Shown: positions 1 to 5,722 of the stretch, piece after piece | Layout: the number at the start of each line of letters is the position of its first letter | Position numbering within the stretch: position 1 is the stretch's first letter | Source: Modestobacter sp. | GTDB taxonomy: Bacteria > Actinomycetota > Actinomycetes > Mycobacteriales > Geodermatophilaceae | Direction: 5' to 3' | Length of the DNA stretch: 6,753 nucleotides | NCBI GenBank assembly: GCA_025965775.1 | Contig: JAOPWG010000066.1 | Coordinates: 1 to 6,753 of the forward strand | Notes under the pieces: generated by a model | Database searches by the model: none | What the model saw: only the letters and a program-made list of their open reading frames with translations | What the model was told of the DNA's origin: nothing | Program-made: the position numbers and the translations under genes

Positions 1-10
1 CAGCCGCAGG

Positions 11-1651
11 TCAGGCGGTGAGCGTCACGTGCTCGTTGGGCACGCAGTGCGTCATGACCAGGTCTCCGACGTTGCGGGGACCGTTCTTGCCCAGGTTGGC
101 CGCACGCTGGAGCTCTGCCTCGGTGAGAGTCTGCGTCTGCAGCGGCGGCAGCCCGCGGACGTCGTCGGCGCTGATGCCCAGACCGTCGCCGACGCGCTGG
201 CCCAGCTCGTCCTCGGCCATGAACAGGTGCCAGACCATCCGCTCCTGGATCGGGCGGTCGCACTGGGACAGCCCGTCGACCAGGTTGGCCACCAGGTCGT
301 CCTTCTCCCACTGCTCCGACAGCAGGTAGCGCTGACCGGCCTGCGTGTAGTCGTCGGTGCGCGGGATCCGCTTGCGGGTGAGCCGGCCGGTGATCTCCGG
401 GCCCTGCTCGTCGTGCGTGGGGTACTCGGCCTCACGCAGGCCGCCCAGGATCGACGGCTCGTAGTTGACGTGCGGGTTCTGGCCCGGGCCGAGGTCCACG
501 CCGTAGGCCATCTGGCCGTCACGCTGGTTGGTGGCGACCCGGGCGTTCTTGGCCGAGTTCACCGGCAGCTGCAGGTAGTTCGGGCCCACCCGGTAGCGCT
601 GGGTGTCGGAGTAGGAGAACGTCCGGCCGACCAGCATCTTGTCGTCGGAGAAGTCCAGCCCGTCGACGAGCACGCCGGTGCCGAAGGCGATCTGCTCGCT
701 CTCGAGGAAGAAGTTCTCCGGCGTGCGGTTCAGCGTCATGGTGCCGACCTTGCGCAGCGGGAACTCGTTCTCCGGCCAGACCTTGGTGTCGTCCAGCGGG
801 TCGAAGTCCAGCTCGGGGTGGTCGTGGTCGTCCATCAGCTGGACGTGCAGCTCCCACTGCGGGAAGTCCCCGGCCGCGATGGCGGCGTAGAGGTCCTTGG
901 TGTGCGCGCCGAGCTCGGTGGCCTGCACGGCGGCGGCGTCGGCGGCGGCGTGCGACTTCACGCCCTGCTTGGGCAGCCAGTGGTACTTGACCAACTTGGT
1001 CTCACCCTCGGCGTTGACCCACTTGTAGGTGTTCACGCCGAAGCCCTGCTGGTGCCGGTAGCTGGCCGGGACGCCCCGCGGGCTGAACACCAGCGAGATC
1101 ATGTGCAGCGCCTCGGGCGTCTGCGAGATGAAGTCGAAGACCCGGTTGGCGATCTGGCGCTCGAAGGTGACCGGGTCCGGCTTCTGGGAGTGGATGAAGT
1201 CGGGGAACTTGATGGCGTCCCGGATGAAGAAGACGGCCAGGTTGTTGCCGACGAGGTCCCAGTTGCCGTCCTCGGTGTAGAACTTCACCGCGAAGCCGCG
1301 CGGGTCACGCGCCGCCTCGGAGGAGTCCCGGCCACCGGCCACGGTGGAGAACCGGATCGCCAGCTCGGTCTTCTTGCCCTTGGTGTTGAACAGCTTGGCG
1401 CGGGTGTACTTCTCGATCGGTTCGTCACCGACGGTGCCGTCGGCCTCGAAGTAGCCGAAGGCCGTGGCGCCACGGGCGTGCACGACACGCTCCGGGATGC
1501 GCTCCCGGTCGAAGTGGCTGATCTTCTCGAGGAACTGGTAGTTCTCCAGCGTCGCGGGGCCGCGGGCCCCGACGGTGCGCTGGTTCTGGTTGTCGTAGAC
1601 CGGATGGCCCTGACGGTTGGTCAGGACGCCGGCGTTCTCGACTGCGGTCAT
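11..1651 (-). CDS. katA: Monofunctional haem catalase (small-subunit type)
   Basis: Cytoplasmic catalase that splits hydrogen peroxide into water and oxygen. The 546-residue product has the full catalase layout. The distal haem-pocket histidine is H58 in the RVVHARG segment, the distal asparagine is N136 in VGNNLAVFFIRD, and the proximal haem ligand is Y347 in RTFSYSDTQRYR, with R343 four residues earlier. The N-terminal TLENYQFLEKISHFDRERIPE stretch and the late C-terminal helices are also typical. Length fits small-subunit (clade 3 type) catalases; the flavodoxin-like extension of large-subunit enzymes is absent, and it is unrelated to KatG catalase-peroxidases. The ATG at 1649-1651 overlaps the stop of the upstream Fur-family gene as ATGA, and a GAGGGAG ribosome site lies 7 bases upstream, so the two genes are very probably one operon with coupled translation. 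Likely induced by peroxide through that regulator. No frameshift or missing catalytic residue seen; the stop TGA is at 11-13. Confidence 0.97.
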   Translation of the reverse strand: MTAVENAGVLTNRQGHPVYDNQNQRTVGARGPATLENYQFLEKISHFDRERIPERVVHARGATAFGYFEADGTVGDEPIEKYTRAKLFNTKGKKTELAIRFSTVAGGRDSSEAARDPRGFAVKFYTEDGNWDLVGNNLAVFFIRDAIKFPDFIHSQKPDPVTFERQIANRVFDFISQTPEALHMISLVFSPRGVPASYRHQQGFGVNTYKWVNAEGETKLVKYHWLPKQGVKSHAAADAAAVQATELGAHTKDLYAAIAAGDFPQWELHVQLMDDHDHPELDFDPLDDTKVWPENEFPLRKVGTMTLNRTPENFFLESEQIAFGTGVLVDGLDFSDDKMLVGRTFSYSDTQRYRVGPNYLQLPVNSAKNARVATNQRDGQMAYGVDLGPGQNPHVNYEPSILGGLREAEYPTHDEQGPEITGRLTRKRIPRTDDYTQAGQRYLLSEQWEKDDLVANLVDGLSQCDRPIQERMVWHLFMAEDELGQRVGDGLGISADDVRGLPPLQTQTLTEAELQRAANLGKNGPRNVGDLVMTHCVPNEHVTLTA

Positions 1652-2118
1652 GCTTCCACTCCCTCGGTTGACTCAACGGAACCCAACACGTGCTTCCTGC
1701 GCTCGACCTGACAGTCGGCGCAGAGCCCCCAGAAGACGACCTCGGCCTCGTCGACCACGAACCCCGCCGCCTCCGACGGGGTCAGGCACGGCGCCGCCCC
1801 CACGGCACAGTCGACGTCGGCGACCACGCCGCACTCCCGGCAGACCAGGTGGTGGTGGTTGTCACCGACCCGCAGCTCGTAGAGCGCCGGCGCGCCGGCG
1901 GGCTCGATGCGGCGGGCCAGGCCCCCGCCGACCAGCGCCTTGAGCACCCCGTAGACCGCCTGCGGCGAGATCGAGGGGTGCACGGCGCGGGCAGCGGTGG
2001 CGATGGTGTCGGCGTCGACGTGCGGGTGTTCCGCGAGGACCCCGAGCACGGACAGCCGGGGCCGCGTGACACGCAGCCCCGCCGCGCGCAGCCGGTCTTC
2101 CCACGTCGTCTCCATCAC
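1648..2118 (-). CDS. furA: Fur-family redox/iron regulator, FurA-like
   Basis: DNA-binding metal-dependent repressor expected to control itself and the downstream catalase. The 156-residue protein has an N-terminal winged helix (about 1-83; LRVTRPRLSVLGVL and ISPQAVYGVLKALV are family hallmarks) and a C-terminal metal-binding dimer domain. Two CxxC pairs, C93/C96 and C133/C136, match the structural zinc site. H33, E81, H88 and H90 match the second metal site of E. coli Fur at the same positions; D101 aligns with PerR Asp104. The segments VGDNHHHLVCRECG and DVDCAVGAAPCLT closely resemble mycobacterial FurA as I remember it. A glutamate (E81) stands where PerR uses Asp85, so it is Fur/FurA type rather than classical PerR. 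Two starts are possible: GTG at 2118 or the next codon, ATG at 2115; the ribosome site is weak and the transcript may be leaderless. In mycobacteria FurA precedes katG; here the partner is a monofunctional catalase, as with Streptomyces CatR-CatA. Confidence 0.94.
   Translation of the reverse strand: MMETTWEDRLRAAGLRVTRPRLSVLGVLAEHPHVDADTIATAARAVHPSISPQAVYGVLKALVGGGLARRIEPAGAPALYELRVGDNHHHLVCRECGVVADVDCAVGAAPCLTPSEAAGFVVDEAEVVFWGLCADCQVERRKHVLGSVESTEGVEA
1659..1665 (-). promoter_or_regulatory. Ribosome binding site of katA
   Basis: On the minus strand this reads GAGGGAG and sits 7 bases before the katA ATG. It lies inside the last codons of the Fur-family gene. This supports the ATG at 1649-1651 as the true catalase start and lets ribosomes finishing the regulator restart on katA. 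Confidence 0.7.
1667..1677. promoter_or_regulatory. Candidate second operator palindrome before katA
   Basis: GTTGACTCAAC is a perfect inverted repeat with 5-base arms around a central C. It lies 16 to 26 bases upstream of the katA ATG, within the 3' end of furA, directly in front of the ribosome site. Its TTGA/TCAA arms and ACTCAA core recur in the repeat in front of furA (2121-2152). This makes it a candidate secondary binding site for the Fur-family regulator. It also encodes ordinary residues of the regulator's tail, so a chance match is possible. Confidence 0.25.
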
Positions 2119-2120
2119 CG

Positions 2121-2152
2121 CTCACTCAACCGCGTTGTCTTGAATGAGTCAA
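2121..2152 (-). promoter_or_regulatory. Promoter and operator-like inverted repeat of furA-katA
   Basis: This is the most AT-containing part of the gap in front of furA. Plus-strand arms CTCACTCAA (2121-2129) and TTGAATGAG (2140-2148) are inverted repeats with 8 of 9 matches and a 10-base spacer. On the minus strand TTGACT (2147-2152) resembles a -35 hexamer and TTGAGT (2124-2129) lies 17 bases further on, at -10 position, though it matches the -10 consensus at only three of six bases. The repeat therefore spans the -35/-10 region, where a Fur-type repressor would block polymerase. Transcription would begin near 2117-2118, at the GTG start, which would give a leaderless mRNA. Promoter assignment and regulator identity are inferences. 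Confidence 0.5.
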
Positions 2153-2180
2153 ATGACGACGGCGCGAACCCGCACTGTCG

Positions 2181-2199
2181 TCCCGGTGCCGCGCCGGGA
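2181..2199 (-). terminator. Weak hairpin after purU
   Basis: TCCCGG (2181-2186) and CCGGGA (2194-2199) form a perfect 6-base stem around a 7-base loop, about 20 to 40 bases past the purU stop. There is no T-tract, so it is not a canonical intrinsic terminator, and short GC stems are common by chance in DNA of this composition. It is offered only because a boundary between purU and the separately promoted furA operon is expected here. Confidence 0.2.
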
Positions 2200-2217
2200 G
2201 TCGACGCCCCGGGTCGC

Positions 2218-3108
2218 TCAGGCGAAGACGATGGTCTTGGCGCCGTCCACGATGACCCGGTCCTCCACGTGCCAGGTGACCGCCTGGGCGAGCACCTGGC
2301 GCTCGACGTAGCGGCCGACCCGGCGCATGTCCTCGACGGTGGCGCGGTGGTCGATCCGGGCCACCTCCTGCTCGATGATCGGGCCGGCATCCAGCTCCGG
2401 GGTCACGTAGTGGGCGGTGGCCCCGATCAGCTTCACGCCCCGGTCGGCCGCCGCCTGGTAGGGGTTCGCCCCGACGAAGGCCGGCAGGAAGCTGTGGTGG
2501 ATGTTGATCAGCCGTTCGGGGAAGCGGTTGCAGAAGTCGGCCGAGACGATCTGCATGTACCGGGCCAGCACCACCAGGTCGGCGTCCCCGACGAGTTCCA
2601 GGGCCTGGGCCTCGGCCGCCGCCTTGGTCTCCGGGGTCACCGGCACGTGGTGGAAGGGCACGCCGTGCGCGCGGGCCACGGGCTCGAGGTCGGGGTGGTT
2701 GGAGACGATGACGGAGATGTCCGCGCGCAGGTCCCCCGACCCGACCCGGTAGAGCAGCTCCTGGAGCACGTGGTCGGCCTTGGAGACGAAGACGGCCAGC
2801 TGCGGCCGGTGCGCGGCCTCGGTCAGCCGCCAGGTCAACTGGAACTCCCCCGCCAGGGCGGCCAGCCCGGCCTCCAGGTCGGCCCGCCGGGTCGCCAGGT
2901 CGGCGAGCACGAACTCCAGTCGCAGGGTGAACGTGCCCCCCACCGGGTCGGAGGAGTGCTGCTGGGAGTCGATGATGTTGGCCCCGGCGTCGGCCATCAG
3001 CCGGCTCAGGACGGCGACGATCCCCGGCCGGTCCGGGCACCGGACGACGAGCCGGCCGACGTCGGTGAAGCGGTCATCGCGAGGATCGGCAGCAGACACG
3101 CGCGGCAT
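2218..3108 (-). CDS. purU: Formyltetrahydrofolate deformylase
   Basis: Hydrolyses 10-formyltetrahydrofolate to formate and tetrahydrofolate in the cytoplasm, balancing the one-carbon pool and, in bacteria with PurT, supplying formate for purine synthesis. The 296-residue product begins with an ACT-type regulatory domain (about 19-95; RCPDRPGIVAVLSRLMADAGANI), followed by a formyltransferase-fold catalytic domain (about 102-290). The catalytic triad of this fold is visible as N202 and H204 in INIHHSFLP and D240 in LDAGPI. The N-terminal ACT domain separates it from PurN, which lacks one. The ATG at 3106-3108 is chosen because it gives a full ACT domain; its ribosome site is weak, and about 17 residues precede the usual family start. 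It follows the LigD polymerase gene by 42 bases on the same strand, so read-through is likely, although its link to end joining is not obvious. In E. coli methionine and glycine modulate PurU; that is untested here. Confidence 0.95.
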   Translation of the reverse strand: MPRVSAADPRDDRFTDVGRLVVRCPDRPGIVAVLSRLMADAGANIIDSQQHSSDPVGGTFTLRLEFVLADLATRRADLEAGLAALAGEFQLTWRLTEAAHRPQLAVFVSKADHVLQELLYRVGSGDLRADISVIVSNHPDLEPVARAHGVPFHHVPVTPETKAAAEAQALELVGDADLVVLARYMQIVSADFCNRFPERLINIHHSFLPAFVGANPYQAAADRGVKLIGATAHYVTPELDAGPIIEQEVARIDHRATVEDMRRVGRYVERQVLAQAVTWHVEDRVIVDGAKTIVFA

Positions 3109-3150
3109 CGTCCCAGGACCGGCCCCTTCCCCTGTCGGGGGGTCGCCGGG

Positions 3151-4071
3151 TCAGACCGCCGGCAGCGACGTGCGGTGCCGGGCGTCGACGTCGAACAGAT
3201 CGCCGACCTCCGCCACCCGGGCGAGCACGGCGGCGGTGTCGAAGCGCAGGGTGTCCGGGTCGGCGCCGTCCCGGACTGTGTCCACCTCGTCCCAGCCGAT
3301 CGGCGTGGAGACCGTGGCAAGGGGCCGCGCGCGCAACGAGTAGGGGGCCACCGTCGTCTTCGCCGTGTTGTTCTGGCTCCAGTCGACCAGCACCTTGCCC
3401 GGCCGCAGGGCCTTCTCCATCCGCCAGACGACGTCGTCGGGGGTCTGCTCGGCGAGCTGCTGGGCCAGCGCCTTGGCGTAGCGACTGGGATGCTCCGGGT
3501 CCGCGCACCGGATCGGCGCGTAGACCTGCAGCCCCTTGGAGCCCGAGGTCTTCACGACCGGGTCGAGGCCGTCGTCGACCAGCCGTTCCCGTAGCCGGTG
3601 CGCGACCCTGGCGCACTCGGTCACGCCGGCACCCGGACCGGGGTCCAGGTCGAGCACCAGCAGGTCGGGCGGCTCGGCCCGGTCGCTGCTGCCGATCCGC
3701 CACTGCGGGACGTGCACCTCCAGCGCGGCCAGGTTCGCCGACCAGACCAGGTCCGGGACCGACTCCAGCAGCACCATGTCCAGGGTCTCCCGCCCCCGGG
3801 AGCTGCCCGGGGAGGGGACGGTCACCCGGCGCACCCAGGCCGGGGCGTGCCGGGCGGTGTTCTTCTCGAAGAACGCCTGGCCCGCCAGGCCCTCGGGCCA
3901 GCGGGTGAAGGTGACCGGCCGGCCGGCGACGTGCGGCAGCAGCACCGGGGCGATCCGGACGTAGTAGTCGATGACCTGCGCCTTGGTGAACCCCACGTCG
4001 GGGAACAGCACCTTGTCCAGGTTGGACACCTCGAGCTGGCGCCCGTCGATGTGCACCCGCTGCCGGCTCAC
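3151..4071 (-). CDS. ligD: LigD-type polymerase/primase (NHEJ Pol domain, stand-alone)
   Basis: Archaeo-eukaryotic-primase-type polymerase that fills gaps and adds nucleotides (preferring ribonucleotides in studied relatives) at breaks bound by Ku. The 306-residue protein is one LigD Pol domain. Metal-binding D141 and D143 lie in LLVLDLDPGPG, nucleotide-contact S176 and K179 in KTSGSKGL, and the third acidic residue D230 with Q233 in KVLVDWSQNN; they align with Asp137, Asp139, Ser172, Lys175, Asp227 and Gln230 of the mycobacterial enzyme. The start is GTG at 4069-4071, because GAGGAGG stands 4 bases upstream and the preceding 10 residues of the longer reading (GTG at 4101) translate the ribosome site itself. 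Length equals a Pol domain with no PE or ligase part, so this is the polymerase half of a split LigD. It follows the PE-ligase gene by 73 bases, in the same direction. A glutamine follows SGSKGL where many relatives I recall have histidine. Confidence 0.94.
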   Translation of the reverse strand: MSRQRVHIDGRQLEVSNLDKVLFPDVGFTKAQVIDYYVRIAPVLLPHVAGRPVTFTRWPEGLAGQAFFEKNTARHAPAWVRRVTVPSPGSSRGRETLDMVLLESVPDLVWSANLAALEVHVPQWRIGSSDRAEPPDLLVLDLDPGPGAGVTECARVAHRLRERLVDDGLDPVVKTSGSKGLQVYAPIRCADPEHPSRYAKALAQQLAEQTPDDVVWRMEKALRPGKVLVDWSQNNTAKTTVAPYSLRARPLATVSTPIGWDEVDTVRDGADPDTLRFDTAAVLARVAEVGDLFDVDARHRTSLPAV

Positions 4072-4075
4072 GGGG

Positions 4076-4082
4076 CCTCCTC
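4076..4082 (-). promoter_or_regulatory. Ribosome binding site that sets the Pol start
   Basis: The minus strand reads GAGGAGG, ending 4 bases before the GTG at 4069-4071. Because this strong site would lie inside the coding sequence if translation began at the GTG at 4101, it favours the shorter protein. Confidence 0.75.
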
Positions 4083-4084
4083 GC

Positions 4085-4125
4085 TGGCGCTCGTCGCCCA
4101 CCTTCGTCCTGGCGCTGTGCCCACC
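4085..4125. repeat. Imperfect direct repeat between PE-Lig and Pol genes
   Basis: Two copies of TGGCGCT followed after 2 to 4 bases by GCCCACC occur at 4085-4102 and 4110-4125. They fill most of the 73-base gap between the two ligD genes. The copy nearer Pol runs straight into its ribosome site. I see no coding function. It may be a short intergenic repeat carried with a ribosome site, or a local duplication. Confidence 0.45.
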
Positions 4126-4130
4126 GGTTC

Positions 4131-4144
4131 GCTCGCGAGCTCGC
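4131..4144. repeat. Overlapping palindromes after the PE-Lig stop
   Basis: GCTCGCGAGC (4131-4140) and GCGAGCTCGC (4135-4144) are both perfect 10-base palindromes that share six bases, immediately after the PE-Lig stop codon. With no loop they make poor hairpins, and no T-tract follows, so termination is doubtful. GC-rich GAGC/GCTC words are common in genomes of this kind. Confidence 0.35.
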
Positions 4145-5701
4145 TCACGGCTCGACCACCACGTCGGTGGGACGGACGTCCTCCCGCAGCCCGCGCCAGG
4201 AGGGGTGCCGCAGCCGGCCCTCCCTGGTCCACTGGGTGTAGGCCACCTCGCCGACCAGGTCGGGCTCGACCCAGTGCGCGCCGCGGGTCACCTCCCGGGG
4301 CAGGATCCCGACGAACGGCGACGTCGTCCGGGGGGTGACCCGCGCCGCGAGGTCGGCCAGCGCCGCGGCCGTGAACCCGGTGCCGACGTGCCCGGCGAAC
4401 ACGAACGCCCCGGTGTCGTCGTGCACGCCCAGCAGCAGGGAGCCGATGCCGCCGGCCCGGCGCCCGGCGCCGGACCGCCAGCCGCCGACGACCACCGCCT
4501 GGGTCCGGGTGTTCTTCACCTTCCGCCAGTCCGGGCCGCGCCCGCCGGGACGGTAGGACGAGTCCAGCCGCTTGGCGACGACGCCCTCCAGGCCGTTCTC
4601 CAGGCTGGCCGCCCGCACGTCGGCGCCCACCCCCGGGACGTCGCCGCGGAACCACGGAGTGGTCGTCCACCGGCCCACGGTCAGGCCGAGGGCGTCCAGC
4701 CGCTCCCGCCGCTGCGTGTAGGGCAGCGCCAGCAGGCTCTCGCCGTCCCAGGCCAGCAGATCGAAGACCAGGTAGCTGACCGGGGCCGCCGCGGCCATCC
4801 GCGCGACCTCCGGACCGGAGCGGTGCATCCGGCCCTGCAGCAGCCCGAAGTCCGGCCGGCCGCGCGGGTCCAGGGCCACCACCTCGCCGTCCAGCACCGC
4901 GTCGTGGCCGGCGAGCGGGTCGGGCAGCCGGCCGAGTTCGGGATAGGTGGCGGTGACGTCGTTGCCGCTGCGGGCGCGCAGCCGCAGCCGGCCGCCCCGG
5001 ACGTGGGCCAGCGCGCGCACGCCGTCCCACTTGAACTCGTAGCCCCACCGCAGGTCGTCGGCGGGCGGCAGCTCGCCGAGGGCGGCCAGCATCGGCGGCA
5101 GGTCCTCCGGGACGCCGGCGGCCACCGGGGCGCCCGAGGGCGGATCCGGGTCGGTTGAACGCGCCGCAGGCGTCGGGTTCCCCACCGGAGGTGCGTGGTC
5201 GAGCTTGCGTATGTTCCAGCTGCCGTCGGCCAGCCGGAACAACACGTAGCGGCCGGCCAGCCGGGCCCCGTCGAAGGCCACGGTGACGTGGTCGGGGGCC
5301 CACTTCTCGGTGGCGTAGCGGCCGGCGTCCCAGATGCTGACCTGCCCGCCGCCGTACTCCCCGGCGGCGATGGTGCCGCTGAACGAGGCGTACTCCAGCG
5401 GGTGGTCCTCGGTGGGCACCGCGAGCCGGTTGTGCCCCGGCTCGGTGGGCGGCCCCTTCGGCACCGCCCAGCTCTTCAGCACCCCGTCCCGCTCCAGCCG
5501 CAGGTCCCAGTGCACCCGCTCGACCGCGCCGGGCGCCCCGCCCCGGGGGGTGTGGTGCTCGTGGACGACGAAGGTGTCGCCGTCCCCGGCCGGCAGCGGT
5601 CGTCCCTCGGGCGGGACCGGCTCGGCCGTGCGGTCAGGGTCGCGCCGGGCCCGGTAGGTGGCCAGCGGGTCGGCGGGGCCGGACGTGTCCAGCGGGGGCA
5701 T
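4145..5701 (-). CDS. ligD: LigD 3'-phosphoesterase-ATP-dependent DNA ligase fusion
   Basis: NHEJ end-processing and sealing enzyme, 518 residues. An N-terminal 3'-phosphoesterase domain (about 14-170) trims 3' phosphate or ribonucleotide ends. Its metal and catalytic residues appear as H49, H64, D66, R68, H100 and Y104, matching His42, His48, Asp50, Arg52, His84 and Tyr88 of the Pseudomonas domain. A Pro/Ala/Asp-rich linker (about 171-198) leads to an ATP-dependent ligase: adenylated lysine K224 in EFKWDGVR (motif I), RSG at 244-246, LDGE with E273 (motif III), FDLL at 313-316, LEGVVAKR at 371-378 (motif IV) and DWRKVK at 391-396 (motif V), then an OB-fold to the C-terminus. The Pol domain is missing here and encoded by the next gene. 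The ATG at 5699-5701 is 21 bases after the Ku stop and lacks a clear ribosome site, so coupling with Ku translation is likely. The PE domain has about nine extra residues (within 51-62) between its first two histidines. Confidence 0.95.
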   Translation of the reverse strand: MPPLDTSGPADPLATYRARRDPDRTAEPVPPEGRPLPAGDGDTFVVHEHHTPRGGAPGAVERVHWDLRLERDGVLKSWAVPKGPPTEPGHNRLAVPTEDHPLEYASFSGTIAAGEYGGGQVSIWDAGRYATEKWAPDHVTVAFDGARLAGRYVLFRLADGSWNIRKLDHAPPVGNPTPAARSTDPDPPSGAPVAAGVPEDLPPMLAALGELPPADDLRWGYEFKWDGVRALAHVRGGRLRLRARSGNDVTATYPELGRLPDPLAGHDAVLDGEVVALDPRGRPDFGLLQGRMHRSGPEVARMAAAAPVSYLVFDLLAWDGESLLALPYTQRRERLDALGLTVGRWTTTPWFRGDVPGVGADVRAASLENGLEGVVAKRLDSSYRPGGRGPDWRKVKNTRTQAVVVGGWRSGAGRRAGGIGSLLLGVHDDTGAFVFAGHVGTGFTAAALADLAARVTPRTTSPFVGILPREVTRGAHWVEPDLVGEVAYTQWTREGRLRHPSWRGLREDVRPTDVVVEP

Positions 5702-5722
5702 GCGGGGGCGGCCGGCCGCGGG

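Noticed and set aside
29..1711. Plus-strand open frame of 560 codons opposite katA
   Set aside because: It is the antisense shadow of a well-supported catalase gene in GC-rich DNA. Its product is a low-complexity Val/Leu/Gly/Arg-rich string with no family motif.
3117..3152. Possible hairpin between the Pol gene and purU (GACCGGC with GCCGGGTC, inner CCCC with GGGG)
   Set aside because: It includes a bulge and an interrupted stem, overlaps the Pol stop codon and has no T-tract. In DNA this rich in G and C such pairing is expected by chance, so I do not call a terminator.
1690..3594. Plus-strand open frame of 634 codons across furA, purU and part of the Pol gene
   Set aside because: It runs antisense through three recognisable genes and their gaps, and has a Gly/Arg/Val/Asp-rich composition without motifs. 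Long antisense frames are expected when third positions are mostly G or C.
3971..5158. Plus-strand open frame of 395 codons opposite the PE-ligase
   Set aside because: Low-complexity Pro/Ala/Gly/Arg product, antisense to ligase motifs that are clearly conserved.
4068..5303. Minus-strand frame of 411 codons in another frame of the PE-ligase gene
   Set aside because: Arg/Pro/Gly-rich out-of-frame reading of a gene with intact ligase motifs in the other frame; no frameshift is needed to explain the ligase.
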